A stretch of 64,000 nt of DNA from Palsa-892 sp035295845 (lineage in GTDB: Bacteria; Pseudomonadota; Alphaproteobacteria; Rhizobiales; Xanthobacteraceae): NCBI GenBank assembly GCA_035295845.1, contig DATGIF010000028.1, positions 124,001-188,000 of the forward strand. The letters are read 5' to 3'. Both the position numbers and the translations under genes were made by a program. The notes under the pieces were generated by a model. That model was not told where the DNA came from. It did no database searches and worked only from the letters and a program-made list of their open reading frames with translations. This document shows positions 26,299-36,183 of the stretch, one piece after another (position 1 is the first letter of the stretch; each line of letters opens with the position of its first letter).

Positions 26299-27305
26299 TC
26301 CTTTGCGCTCTTGAAGCGATCGCGCCACGAAGGCAGTGCGTCCGCGAAAGGAAGGGTGTTCGCCTCGAAAATGGCGCGCGCGACGGCGCGGGCAAGGCAG
26401 TTCGCGGCGATGGTGCCGAGTTCGGCGAGGCCATGCACCGCGTCGTCAAGCTTGCGTGCCCCGGTCGAAGCGGCGAATACAATATCGCCATCCATGGGCG
26501 AGAAGACCGGATAGATCGCACGCGCGAGCCCCGCCGAAGCCATCACCGCGAGGCGCTTCGCCTGCGGCTTGGTCAGCGCGACATCGGTCGCGACCAGCGC
26601 GAGCGTGGTGTTGGTTGCGGGCAGTCGCCCCTTGAGATGCGGGATATGCGCATCGGCGGGAAATTTCGCCGGCCAGCCGAGGCCGCCGAATTCGTTCTCC
26701 TGCTCGAAGGGCGCAGCCCAGAAATGGTGGCTATTGCCGATCGTCACCCGGCCCACCGTGTTGACCGCGACGATGGCACCGAGGATCGCTCTGTCTTTCG
26801 TTTGCGCCGACGCCGAGCCGATGCCGCCTTGCAAATTCTCGGTGCTGGCGCCGGTGCCGGCGCCGACACTGCCGATCTCGAATTCGGCGGATGCCGCTTT
26901 CGCCGCGGCGTAGCCGAGTTCACGATAAGGCGGATAACGGCCCCAGCCCTTGTCACCGCCGTTCAACAGGTCGAAGAGAATCGCACCAGGCACGATCGGT
27001 ACGCGCGCCGAACGCACGACGAAGCCGCGGCCTTGTTCTGCCAGATAGGCCGCGACGCCCGAACCGGTCTCGAGCCCGAAGGCGGAGCCGCCGGACAACG
27101 CGAAGGCGTCGACGCGCTCGACCGTTGCAACAGGATCGAGAAGGTCGAACTCACGCGTGCCGGTGCCGCCGCCGCGCACGTCGACGGAGGCGATGGCCGG
27201 TGCTTCGAATACAATGGCGGTCGCGCCCGAGCCGACCTTCAGATCGGTCGCGTGGCCGACGAGAACGCCGGGCACGTCGGTGATCAGGTTCTTGCGCCTT
27301 GGCAC
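26295..27305 (-). CDS. P1-family (DmpA/NylC-type) self-cleaving peptidase or amidase
   Basis: A 336-residue member of peptidase family S58. It starts VPRRKNLITDVPGVLVGHAT and has VDVRGGGTGTREFDLL, ALSGGSAFGLETGSG and AILGAIVAVNTVGRV. The segment LPATNTTLALVATD holds the expected autocleavage site: in NylC the chain breaks before a threonine that becomes the N-terminal nucleophile, and here the candidate is an N-T bond. The start is GTG with AAGGAGG 8 bases upstream, much better than in-frame ATGs further up. Coupled to a BASS-like transporter. The natural substrate is unknown; relatives act on beta-peptides, amides or nylon oligomers. Confidence 0.85.
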   Translation of the reverse strand: MPRRKNLITDVPGVLVGHATDLKVGSGATAIVFEAPAIASVDVRGGGTGTREFDLLDPVATVERVDAFALSGGSAFGLETGSGVAAYLAEQGRGFVVRSARVPIVPGAILFDLLNGGDKGWGRYPPYRELGYAAAKAASAEFEIGSVGAGTGASTENLQGGIGSASAQTKDRAILGAIVAVNTVGRVTIGNSHHFWAAPFEQENEFGGLGWPAKFPADAHIPHLKGRLPATNTTLALVATDVALTKPQAKRLAVMASAGLARAIYPVFSPMDGDIVFAASTGARKLDDAVHGLAELGTIAANCLARAVARAIFEANTLPFADALPSWRDRFKSAKE

Positions 27306-27447
27306 GGGCGGTGCCTCCTTCTGGGACGACTGAACCTGATCGTGGCGAAGGCGGCAAGTCATGGCTGCCATTCACGCCGCGATCAAAACGAGGCGAGGTT
27401 TTCTCGCGCTCCTTGCCCTCGGCTTCTCGGGGCGGCAGAACAGCGCC

Positions 27448-28179
27448 ATGACCGACGTCACCATTCCGGCCGCCCTTGCCGCGGGGCTTGTTAGTTTCGT
27501 TTCGCCCTGCGTGCTGCCGCTGGTGCCGCCTTATTTATGCTTTCTCGCCGGCACGACATTCGAGCACTTGATCGCGCGCGAGCAGGCGCCTTTGGTCGCG
27601 CGGCGCGAATTGGCGACGGCGTTTCTCTTCGTTCTCGGCTTCACGACCGTGTTCGTCGCGCTTGGCGCCAGCGCCTCCGCGGTCGGCGATCTTTTGCGCG
27701 CGCATTCCGATGCGCTCGCGATCGTCGCCGGCGTCGCCATCATCGTGATGGGGCTGCACTTCCTCGGCGCCTTCAATATTCCGCTGCTCGCCCGTACGGT
27801 GCGGATGAATGTCGACAAGCCGGTCGGGCTTTGGGGCGCCTATGCGATGGGTCTTGCGTTCGCTTTCGGCTGGACGCCCTGTATCGGACCGGTGCTGGCG
27901 GCGATCCTTGCGGTCGCCGCGTCCGAGGCAACGGTGGCGCGCGGGGCTGGATTGCTCGCGGTCTATTCGCTCGGCTTGGGGATTCCGTTTCTTCTCGCCG
28001 CCTTCGCGCTGAAGCCTTTCGTCGGATTACTCGCGCGGATGCGCGCGCATTTGGGGTTCGTGGAAAAAGTCATGGGTGGCTTGCTTGTGCTCACTGGCGT
28101 CGCTTTCCTCGGCGGTTGGATCGCGCAAGCGAGCTATTGGCTTTTGGATAATTTTCCGATGCTCTCGCAATTCGGCTGA
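27448..28179 (+). CDS. ccdA: CcdA-type cytochrome c biogenesis/thiol-electron transporter
   Basis: A 243-residue membrane protein with six or so helices. The two conserved cysteines lie in SFVSPCVLPLVPPY and GWTPCIGPVLAAIL, the pair that shuttles electrons across the membrane in the CcdA/DsbD group. Family length is about 240, so I chose the ATG at 27448; a start at 27361 adds an unlikely segment overlapping the divergent peptidase leader. Its periplasmic partner is not adjacent. The peptidase gene is divergent, across 142 bases. Confidence 0.88.
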   Translation: MTDVTIPAALAAGLVSFVSPCVLPLVPPYLCFLAGTTFEHLIAREQAPLVARRELATAFLFVLGFTTVFVALGASASAVGDLLRAHSDALAIVAGVAIIVMGLHFLGAFNIPLLARTVRMNVDKPVGLWGAYAMGLAFAFGWTPCIGPVLAAILAVAASEATVARGAGLLAVYSLGLGIPFLLAAFALKPFVGLLARMRAHLGFVEKVMGGLLVLTGVAFLGGWIAQASYWLLDNFPMLSQFG

Positions 28180-28203
28180 GAGCAAGAGGGAGGGTCGCAA
28201 CCG

Positions 28204-28485
28204 ATGCAACGCCACCCGCATATTCTGAGCGCCTCGACGAATTTATTGGGGATCTGTTTTGTCATCATCGGCGGCCTGAAGCTCACCGGCCAGAATCCAA
28301 ATTCTTATTCCGACGAAATCGCCTGGGTCGCGGCGATCCTTCTGTTCACGAGCACGATCCTTTCCTATCTCGCGATCCGCAACGGCGATACGAGGCTGTG
28401 GCAAATCTTCGTCGCCGATTGGGCCTTCATAGGCGGCATGTTCACGCTGCTGACTTCGGTGCTCGTCGCGGCGATTTACCTTTAA
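28204..28485 (+). CDS. Small integral membrane protein, unknown function
   Basis: A 93-residue protein with three predicted membrane helices (about residues 13-29, 39-58 and 68-91) joined by short polar loops (KLTGQNPNSYSDE, RNGDTRLWQ). No cysteine-pair or known motif. It starts 24 bases after ccdA and shares the terminator at 28511-28546, so it is probably in the same transcript. I do not recognise a family. Confidence 0.75.
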   Translation: MQRHPHILSASTNLLGICFVIIGGLKLTGQNPNSYSDEIAWVAAILLFTSTILSYLAIRNGDTRLWQIFVADWAFIGGMFTLLTSVLVAAIYL

Positions 28486-28510
28486 GGACTGGACCGCCTG
28501 ACTTTGTGCA

Positions 28511-28546
28511 AAGAAAAAGCCCGCCGCGAAGGCGGGCTTTCTCTTT
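28511..28546. terminator. Bidirectional terminator
   Basis: AAAGCCCGCC pairs with GGCGGGCTTT around GCGAA, with A and T tracts on both sides. It ends the ccdA unit on the plus strand and livK on the minus strand. Confidence 0.85.
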
Positions 28547-28561
28547 TCAAATCGCAGACGT

Positions 28562-29665
28562 TCACATCTCGGAATAGGTGCCGTCCTTTTTCCAAACATA
28601 GATGACGTAGTCGAGCGTGGTGATGTCGCCCTTCTTGTCGTAGGAGATCGGGCCCAGCACCGTTGACCAGTTGCCGGCGCGGATCACCTCGGCGACTTTC
28701 TTCGGATCGGTGGTGTTGGCCTGGGTCACCGCCTGCGCCCAGATCTGGAAAGCGGCGTAGCTATAGAGCGTGTAACCCTCAGGATCGATACCCTTCGCCT
28801 TGAAGCGATCGACGATCGCGGCCGCCGTAGGCCGCTTGCGCGGATCGGAGCCGAAGGTCATCAGCGTGCCTTCGCCCGCCGCGCCGGTGATCGCCGCGAA
28901 CTCCTTATCCGCGAGCGCGTCGCCGGCCATGAGCACGGTCTTCATGCCCTGGTCGCGCATCTGCCTGAGAATCAGACCCGCTTCGCGGTGATAGCCGCCG
29001 ACGAACACCACTTCGATGCCCGCGGCTTTCATCTTGGAGACGATTGCGTTGAAGTCGCTGTCGCCCTTGTTATAGGACTCGAACACCTTCTCCTGCACGC
29101 CTGCCGTGTTCAACGCCTTCTTGGTCTCGTCGGCGAGTCCCTTGCCGTAGGTGGTCTTGTCGTTGAGGATCGCAATGTTGTTCTTCGCAAAGTTCTTGGC
29201 GAGATACGCGCCGGCGACCGCGCCTTGCTGGTCGTCGCGGCCGCACACACGGAAGGTATTCCACAGACCGCGCTCGGTGAAGGTCGGGTTGGTGGAAGCC
29301 GGCGTGATCTGCAACACATTGCCTTCGGCATAGGCTTCCGAAGCCGGGATCGACGACGACGAACAATAGTGCCCGGCGACGAACGGAATCTTGCCGCTTG
29401 CGATCTTTTCGGCGACGGAACGCGCCTGTTTCGGATCGCACTGATCGTCGTCGATTTCGAGCTTGAGTTTCTTGCCCAACAGGCCGCCGGCGGCGTTGAT
29501 GTCGGCGACCGCGAGCTCGGCGCCGTCCTTCATCTGGCGCCCGAACACCGCTTGATCGCCGGTCATGGGACCGGCAACCGCGACGGTGATGTCCTGCGCG
29601 CTCGCCGCGCCCGCAAACAGCAGGCTGGCAGCTAAAGCAAGCGTCGAATAAGCAAGTTTCTTCAT
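28562..29665 (-). CDS. livK: Branched-chain-amino-acid-type ABC transporter, periplasmic binding protein
   Basis: A 367-residue exported receptor. Signal peptide MKKLAYSTLALAASLLFAGA then ASAQ, mature start DITVAVAGPMTGDQAVFGRQ, a typical type I periplasmic-binding fold (LivK/LivJ). FVAGHYCSSSSIPAS and QITPASTNPTFTERG are the ligand-binding segments. AAGGGGAG precedes the ATG at 29665. It ends the livH-M-G-F-DUF6867 series on the same strand. The ligand may be an amino acid, amide or aromatic acid; sequence alone does not decide. Confidence 0.93.
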   Translation of the reverse strand: MKKLAYSTLALAASLLFAGAASAQDITVAVAGPMTGDQAVFGRQMKDGAELAVADINAAGGLLGKKLKLEIDDDQCDPKQARSVAEKIASGKIPFVAGHYCSSSSIPASEAYAEGNVLQITPASTNPTFTERGLWNTFRVCGRDDQQGAVAGAYLAKNFAKNNIAILNDKTTYGKGLADETKKALNTAGVQEKVFESYNKGDSDFNAIVSKMKAAGIEVVFVGGYHREAGLILRQMRDQGMKTVLMAGDALADKEFAAITGAAGEGTLMTFGSDPRKRPTAAAIVDRFKAKGIDPEGYTLYSYAAFQIWAQAVTQANTTDPKKVAEVIRAGNWSTVLGPISYDKKGDITTLDYVIYVWKKDGTYSEM

Positions 29666-29754
29666 GCGCGTCTCCCCTTTGCGCGAAAAACCCGAAAGCG
29701 CTGAGGCTTGCGGGCACCTCCATCCCGTAATCATTGTGCCATGGAAGCCGGGCC

Positions 29755-30129
29755 TTAAGAAGGGTTTTCGCCTGTCCCCGTTTGCGGGCGCTCACGCCAG
29801 GTGAACGGCCCGGTTCGCTCATAAAGCCAGCGATATTGCGTGACCATTCGACGAGCGCGCGTGAGCCGCCAGGAGACGCCGCCGGCGGCAATCAAAAAAG
29901 CAAGGTCCGATAAATAAGAGGGGAGCGATAGAAGCTCGCCCTGAAAAAGCGCGAAATGCGCAAAGCGAATGCCGGCGCCGAGCACGAGGAGATAAGCGAC
30001 GGCTTCGCCGAACGGCCGCCAATTGTTGGCGAGCGCGCGGCCTGTGGCCCAGGCCGCACTGCCGCCGATCAGGCCGGTGACGAGGAAGACCTGCAGCATT
30101 GCTTCGTGCGCGTAGAGTTCGGCCGGCAC
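29755..30129 (-). CDS. DUF6867 membrane protein of the liv operon
   Basis: A 124-residue protein with three or four hydrophobic segments: MLQVFLVTGLIGGSAAW, then WRPFGEAVAYLLVLGAGIR, HFALFQGELLSLPSY and a fourth near residues 80-95. It ends YRWLYERTGPFTWRERP. The conserved-looking RFAHFALFQGELLS and TQYRWLYERTGPF match a family I recall between livF and livK in Rhizobiales (DUF6867). The start is GTG with GAGGGAGG 7 bases upstream, 2 bases past the livF stop, so it is part of the liv transcript. Its role in transport is unknown. Confidence 0.8.
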   Translation of the reverse strand: MPAELYAHEAMLQVFLVTGLIGGSAAWATGRALANNWRPFGEAVAYLLVLGAGIRFAHFALFQGELLSLPSYLSDLAFLIAAGGVSWRLTRARRMVTQYRWLYERTGPFTWRERPQTGTGENPS

Positions 30130-30130
30130 T

Positions 30131-30846
<716 letters not shown>

Positions 30847-30850
<4 letters not shown>

Positions 30851-31668
30851 GATGCCACCTCTTCTTCGTCGACGCCGAGATAGGCGGCGATGACCTTGGG
30901 ATCGTTGCGCACGTCCGCGGGCGGGCCGTCGGCGATCTTCTTGCCGTAGTCGAGCACGACCACATGGTCGGAGATATCCATTACCACGCCCATGTGATGC
31001 TCGATCAGAAGGATCGAGACTTTGCTCTCAACCCGAATGCTCGCGAGGAGCTTCTTGAGTTCGCCGGCCTCGCGCGGATTGAGGCCCGCGGCCGGTTCAT
31101 CGAGGCATAGGAGAACGGGATCCGCGCACATGGCGCGCGCAATCTCAAGGCGGCGCTGGGCGCCATAGGGCAGCGCGCCGGCGGGATCGTCGGCGCGGTT
31201 CGCGAGCCCCACGCGATCGAGCCAGAAACGCGCGCAATCGATGGCGTCATGCTCGGCATGCAGATAGCCGGGCCAGCCGAAAATACCCAAGAGCGTAAAT
31301 CCCGAGGCGATCATCAGCCGGTTGTGCTGGGCGACGAGGAGGTTTTCGAGCGCCGTCATGCCGGCAAAGAGGCGGATGTTCTGAAAGGTGCGGGCAACAC
31401 GCGCGCGCGCAGCAATCCTGAAATCCGGCAGGCGCTCGAGAAGAAATTCTTTTTCGTCTGCATGCGCGAGCCGGATCATGCCCTCCGTCGGCTGATAGAA
31501 TCCGGTGATGCAGTTGAAGACGGTGGTCTTGCCGGCGCCATTCGGGCCGATAATGGCGGTGATTTCTCCGCGCCGCGCGGTGAAAGAGAGATCGTCAACG
31601 GCCAAAAGACCGCCGAAGCGCATGGAGAGATGCCGCACGTCGAGGACGTTCCCGGCCGGCGCGCTCAT
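30847..31668 (-). CDS. livG: Branched-chain-amino-acid-type ABC transporter, ATPase LivG
   Basis: A 273-residue ABC ATPase. VLDVRHLSMRFGGLLAVDD opens the domain; Walker A GPNGAGKTT and GFYQPTEG follow, then an insertion-rich Q-loop (VARTFQNIRLFAGMT), a signature replaced by LPYGAQRRLEIARAM, Walker B LLCLDEPAAGLNP and the switch in LLIEHHMGVVM. I chose the ATG at 31668, which overlaps the livM stop by 4 bases, over longer upstream extensions inside livM. Confidence 0.95.
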
Positions 31669-33104
31669 TGCCGTGCCTCGTCGATGATATCGGCAGGGAT
31701 GATTTTCTTCTCGTTGAGAAACACCGAAGGCGTTCGTGTCGCGATCAGCCCGCGCGGACGCCAGACCATGATCGCAACCATGGCAAATCCGAATACGAGC
31801 ATGCGGAATTGCTCGAACTGGCGGAAGAACTCGAAGCCTCCGATCATCGCGATCGCGGCGATCACGACGCCCAGTTGCGAACCCATGCCGCCGAGCACCA
31901 CGATCGCGAGAACGAGCGCCGACTCCATGAAGACGAACGATTCCGGACTGATGAATCCCTGGCGCGTGGCGAAGAAGGAGCCGGCGAGGCCGCCGAACAG
32001 CGCGCCTGTCGCAAAGGCGGTGAGTTTCGTGTTGGTGGTGTTGATGCCAAGCGAGCGGCAAGCGATCTCGTCCTCGCGCAGAGCCTCCCAGGCGCGGCCG
32101 ATGGGCAGGCGCCGCAAGCGCAGTGTCACGAAGTTCGTGAGAAGAGCGAGCGCAAGGATCAGATAGAATAGAAATACGATGCGATGGACGGGATCGAATT
32201 CGAGGCCAAAGCGCGCGGCGAAGCCTGTATCGCTCGAGTCGAACGGAATGCCGAAGAAGCTCGGGCGCGGAATGCCGGAAATTCCGTTGGGGCCGTTGGT
32301 GAAACTCTGCCAGTTGATGATCACGAGACGGATGATCTCGCCGAAGGCGAGCGTCACGATCGCAAGATAATCACCACGCAGCCGCAGTACAGGAAAGCCG
32401 AGGAGGATTCCCCAAAAGGAGGCGAGGATTCCCGCCACCGGCAGGCAGATCCAGAACGACCAGCCGAAGGTCTGCGCGAGCAACGCATATGAGTAGGCAC
32501 CGACCGCATAGAAGGCGACGTAGCCGAGGTCGAGAAGGCCGGCGAGGCCAACCACGATATTCAAGCCCCAGCCCAGCATGATGTAGGTCAGCACGAGAAT
32601 GCCGAGGTCGAGGAAATAGCGGTTCGAGTAGAAGAGAACCGGCATGAGCAAGGCAAAGGCGAGAAGCGTAGGCTTCAAGCCCCAGCCCAATAGGATAAAT
32701 ACGAGAAGCAGAATGCTGAGATCGCGAAATTCGTGACCCGAATAGCGATAGACAATGACCGCGAGCAACCCGAGCGCGGGTAGCGCGAAGCGGCGAAACT
32801 TCTCAAACGCCGGCGCTATTGCGGCGATCAGGCGCATCAAATTCGACTGCGCGAAATCCGAGATATGGCTTCTCGCGATCAGCGCAACGATCAGCCGGCC
32901 CGCGAATACCGCAGCGACCGCGACCGCGAGCATCTCGGGCCGCGGGAAAGCGGCGAGCTGTCCGGTCGGGCCGCTGTCAGTGCGAAATCCCAGCAATAGC
33001 GAAAACAAGCCGAAGGCGACGAGGGCGGCGAGGGCCGCGTCCTTCAGCGCGCCGGCGAAATCGAGTTTAGAAGCGGACAATCGCAGGTCGGATCCGTTCG
33101 CCAC
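31665..33104 (-). CDS. livM: Branched-chain-amino-acid-type ABC transporter, permease LivM
   Basis: A 479-residue inner-membrane permease with a long N-terminal extension (about 130 residues with two helices) before the conserved LivM core. The core has YIMLGWGLNIVVGLAGLLDL, GDYLAIVTLAFGEIIRL and GRAWEALREDEIACRSLGI, the EAA-like coupling loop. The start is GTG. It lies between livH and livG, overlapping livG by 4 bases. The extension is common in alphaproteobacterial LivM proteins. Confidence 0.93.
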   Translation of the reverse strand: MANGSDLRLSASKLDFAGALKDAALAALVAFGLFSLLLGFRTDSGPTGQLAAFPRPEMLAVAVAAVFAGRLIVALIARSHISDFAQSNLMRLIAAIAPAFEKFRRFALPALGLLAVIVYRYSGHEFRDLSILLLVFILLGWGLKPTLLAFALLMPVLFYSNRYFLDLGILVLTYIMLGWGLNIVVGLAGLLDLGYVAFYAVGAYSYALLAQTFGWSFWICLPVAGILASFWGILLGFPVLRLRGDYLAIVTLAFGEIIRLVIINWQSFTNGPNGISGIPRPSFFGIPFDSSDTGFAARFGLEFDPVHRIVFLFYLILALALLTNFVTLRLRRLPIGRAWEALREDEIACRSLGINTTNTKLTAFATGALFGGLAGSFFATRQGFISPESFVFMESALVLAIVVLGGMGSQLGVVIAAIAMIGGFEFFRQFEQFRMLVFGFAMVAIMVWRPRGLIATRTPSVFLNEKKIIPADIIDEARQ

Positions 33105-33116
33105 GACCGAACTTTC

Positions 33117-34031
33117 TCAGACCTTCTCGACTTCGGGACGGCCGAGGATACCGGTCGGCATGAAGATCAAGACAAGCACAAGGATCGAAAACGCGGCGAC
33201 GTCCTTATACTCGGCCGAGAAATAGGCCGACCAGAAGGTCTCGATCAGGCCGATGAGCAAACCGCCGAGCATCGCGCCCGGCAGCGAGCCGATGCCGCCA
33301 AGCACCGCGGCGGTGAACGCTTTTACGCCCGCGACAAAGCCGATGAAAAAGTCGATCACGCCGTAATAGAGGAGGTACATAATGCCAGCGACCGCGGCGA
33401 GGGCCGCGCCGATCACGAAAGTGAGCGAAATCGTGCGGTCGATGTCGACGCCGACGAGCGAAGCCATTTTCAAATCCTGCTCGCATGCGCGCATGTTACG
33501 GCCGAGCCGGGTCGCCGAGACAAGCCAAGAAAACAACGTCATCAGAATGAGCGTCGTTACTACGATGATGATCTGCACGTAGGAGAGCTGCACCACGAAC
33601 CCGCCATTGTCGATCAGCGTGTAGCCGCCGGGAATGAGCGGCGGCAGCGGCTTGACGCGCGCGCCTTGCGCGAGCTGCACGTAGTTTTGCAGCACGATCG
33701 ACATGCCGATGGCGGAGATCAGCGGGGCGAGCCGGTGCGAGCCGCGCAGCGGCCGGTAAGCGAAGCGCTCGACCGCCCAGCCGTAGAGTGCTGCAAGCAG
33801 CATTGCGATGATCAAAACGAGAAAGAGCGCCAGCGGAATGGCGGTGACGCCGATCGCGATCAGGACGAGGAAGGCAATCAAGGCGAGAAAGGCACCGACC
33901 ATGAAAATATCGCCATGGGCGAAATTGATCATGCCGATGATGCCGTAGACCATCGTGTAGCCGATGGCGACGAGACCGTAGATCGAGCCGAGCACGATCC
34001 CGTTGATCAGCTGCTGCAGAAAATAGTCCAT
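33117..34031 (-). CDS. livH: Branched-chain-amino-acid-type ABC transporter, permease LivH
   Basis: A 304-residue permease with about eight helices: YFLQQLINGIVLGSIYGLVA at the N-terminus, GMINFAHGDIFMVGAFL, and the coupling loop TRLGRNMRACEQDLKMA followed by LVGVDIDRTIS. It is the first gene of the liv operon; the permease LivM follows after 12 bases. The upstream 169 bases to the Bug-receptor gene form a divergent promoter region containing a CGGGAAC/GTTCCCG inverted repeat (34163-34184). Confidence 0.95.
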   Translation of the reverse strand: MDYFLQQLINGIVLGSIYGLVAIGYTMVYGIIGMINFAHGDIFMVGAFLALIAFLVLIAIGVTAIPLALFLVLIIAMLLAALYGWAVERFAYRPLRGSHRLAPLISAIGMSIVLQNYVQLAQGARVKPLPPLIPGGYTLIDNGGFVVQLSYVQIIIVVTTLILMTLFSWLVSATRLGRNMRACEQDLKMASLVGVDIDRTISLTFVIGAALAAVAGIMYLLYYGVIDFFIGFVAGVKAFTAAVLGGIGSLPGAMLGGLLIGLIETFWSAYFSAEYKDVAAFSILVLVLIFMPTGILGRPEVEKV

Positions 34032-34200
34032 GCGCGTGCCCCTTGATCCCCCGCGCGCCGTCCCCTCGCGGGCTTCGCCGTCCCGCTGGCCCTAGGTTTA
34101 CACGGCCTTGTTGGCTCGACAAATGCGGCGATAGGCCAAAAGCGAGACTTGACCGCATGCGCCGGGAACGCGAGAAAGTTCCCGTTCCGGGGAGGGAGCA

Positions 34201-35178
34201 ATGTTGAAAACAGCGTTTCGAATCGCGATTGCGAGCGTTCTGGCCTGCGCGAGTGCGGCGCAGGCGCAAGAATGGCCGACACGGTCGGTTACCATGGTGA
34301 TCCCGTTCGCCGCCGGCGGCCCGCAAGACGGCATTGGCCGCATCGTTGCCCAGCGCATGGGCGAGATTCTCGGGCAGCAGGTGATCGTCGAGAACGTGGG
34401 CGGCGCGGGCGGTATGACCGGCGCCGATCGTGTGGCCAAGGCCGAGCCCGACGGCTACCAGTTCGTGCTCGGAAGCGTGGGCACGCATGCGCAAAACCAG
34501 ACGCTCTACAAGCGCCCCGCCTACAACGCGGCGGCGGATTTCACGCCGGTGGCGTTGATCGCGGTCACGCCGCTCGTTCTGATCACGCGCAAGGATTTTC
34601 CAGCGAACAATCTGAAAGAGTTCATTGCCTACGCCAAGGCTAACCAAGCGAAGATGTCTTACGGTTCGGCCGGCGCCGGCTCGGCGACGCATCTCGGCTG
34701 CGTGATCGTGAATTCCGTGATGGGCACCGATATCACGCATGTTCCTTATCGCGGCACGGGCCCCGCGATGCAGGACCTTTTGGGGGGCCGCATCGACTTC
34801 CTCTGCGATCTCGTCAACAACGCGAAGCCGCAGATCGACGGCGGCAGCGTGAAGGCCATCGCCATCATGACCAAGGAGCGTTCGCCGGCGCTGCCGAACG
34901 TGCCGACCGGCCTCGAGCAGGGCACCAAGGGTTTTGAAGCCTATACGTGGAGCGCAATCTTCTTGCCGAAGGGTGCGCCGGCGCCGATCGTGAAAAAGCT
35001 CAATGCCGCGGTGGTGCAGTCGATGAACACGCCGGAAGTACGCGCCCGGCTTCAGGGTATCGGCGCGCAGGTCGTGCCCGACGCGGAGGCGACGCCCAGC
35101 TATCTCGCCCAATTCGTGAAGAGCGAGATCGAGAAATGGGCGGGACCGATCAAGGCGAGCGGCGTCATCGTCGAGTAG
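34201..35178 (+). CDS. Bug/TctC-family periplasmic solute receptor
   Basis: A 325-residue exported binding protein of the tripartite tricarboxylate transporter family. Signal peptide MLKTAFRIAIASVLACASAA then QAQ; mature start EWPTRSVTMVIPFAAGGPQD. VIVENVGGAGGMTGADRVAK and the HVPYRGTGPAMQDLLGGRID segment are family hallmarks. GGAGGGAG lies just before the ATG. The membrane partners TctA and TctB are absent here, as is common for the many orphan Bug proteins. The AraC gene 52 bases downstream suggests shared control and perhaps an aromatic-acid ligand (inference). Confidence 0.92.
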   Translation: MLKTAFRIAIASVLACASAAQAQEWPTRSVTMVIPFAAGGPQDGIGRIVAQRMGEILGQQVIVENVGGAGGMTGADRVAKAEPDGYQFVLGSVGTHAQNQTLYKRPAYNAAADFTPVALIAVTPLVLITRKDFPANNLKEFIAYAKANQAKMSYGSAGAGSATHLGCVIVNSVMGTDITHVPYRGTGPAMQDLLGGRIDFLCDLVNNAKPQIDGGSVKAIAIMTKERSPALPNVPTGLEQGTKGFEAYTWSAIFLPKGAPAPIVKKLNAAVVQSMNTPEVRARLQGIGAQVVPDAEATPSYLAQFVKSEIEKWAGPIKASGVIVE

Positions 35179-35230
35179 AGACGCCGTTTGCGGGGTTGCG
35201 CCCGCGCCGCGCTTGCCTATGCTCCGATCC

Positions 35231-36181
35231 ATGGGACAAGCGACGGCGCTGCCGCTCTTTCACCTCTACGGCGACCCCCCGGACGATCAGGCATTCGATT
35301 TCGTCCATGTCGAGACGCTGTCCTCGCGCTCGGCAATTCACAACTGGACGATCCAGGCACACCGGCACCGTAACCTCTTCCAGATTTTCGTGATCGAGCG
35401 CGGCGGCGGCGAAATGTCGTTCGAGACGACGACGATCGCCTTCAAGGCGCCAGCCGCGATCCTGGTGCCGCCCACGGTCGCGCACGGCTTCCGGTATCTC
35501 CCGGAAGTGAGCGAAGGCTGGGTCGTCACTTTCACTGAAGATGTGGCCGAAGCAATCGGCGAACGCTCGGCAGCGGCGCTTGAACGGCTGAAGGCGCTCG
35601 CGGCGGATCCTGTCGTGCCGCTTGCCAATGACGGCGAGACAAAACGTCTCGTTACGCTTTGCCAGGATCTTTACGAGGAGCATTTCCTCGCCCGCGAGGG
35701 CTATCGCATCGCCATGCGTTCCTACATCGCGCTTATTGCGGTCGAAGTGGTGCGGCTCGCGGCAAGCCGCGCACGCACGGGCGCCGTCACGCTTGCGGTT
35801 GCCGATCCCACGGTGGAGGCGCTGCGGCGGCTGATCGAGGATCATTTCCGGCGCGAACGGCATATCGCTTTTTACGCGACGAAGCTCGCGGTGACGCCCG
35901 ATCGCTTGAACGATCATGTCAAACGTGCCGCTGGCGTTACCGCCGGTCACCTCATCCGGCAGCGGGTGCTGACAGAGGCGAAGCGCCAGCTCGTCTTCAC
36001 CAATCTTTCTATCGGCGAGATTGCCTATGATCTCGCCTTCGCCGATCCCTCGCATTTCGCGCGTTTCTTCCGCAAGCAAACCGGCACCACGCCGCAGGCT
36101 TTTCGCTCGCACGGACATGCGGTGCAAGGCGGCCGCGCGCAACCGCTCGAGCGGGCTACGCGGCGGCGGCTGAGCGCCTAA
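35231..36181 (+). CDS. AraC-family transcriptional regulator (PobR/HpaA-like)
   Basis: A 316-residue regulator with an N-terminal cupin-like effector domain (HRHRNLFQIFVIERGGGEM, LVPPTVAHGF) and a C-terminal double helix-turn-helix (about residues 200-295: FYATKLAVTPDRLNDHVKR, then IAYDLAFADPSHFARFFRK). This arrangement is that of regulators of 4-hydroxybenzoate and related aromatic pathways. I chose the ATG at 35231; in-frame starts at 35213 (TTG) and 35219 add little. It ends 2 bases from the end of pcaC, tail to tail, so it is not divergent from the pca genes. Confidence 0.87.
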   Translation: MGQATALPLFHLYGDPPDDQAFDFVHVETLSSRSAIHNWTIQAHRHRNLFQIFVIERGGGEMSFETTTIAFKAPAAILVPPTVAHGFRYLPEVSEGWVVTFTEDVAEAIGERSAAALERLKALAADPVVPLANDGETKRLVTLCQDLYEEHFLAREGYRIAMRSYIALIAVEVVRLAASRARTGAVTLAVADPTVEALRRLIEDHFRRERHIAFYATKLAVTPDRLNDHVKRAAGVTAGHLIRQRVLTEAKRQLVFTNLSIGEIAYDLAFADPSHFARFFRKQTGTTPQAFRSHGHAVQGGRAQPLERATRRRLSA

Positions 36182-36183
36182 AC

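Noticed and set aside
27306..27447. N-terminal extensions of the P1 peptidase and CcdA into their shared divergent region
   Set aside because: Both would overlap in antisense; the GTG at 27305 has a strong ribosome site and CcdA length fits the ATG at 27448.
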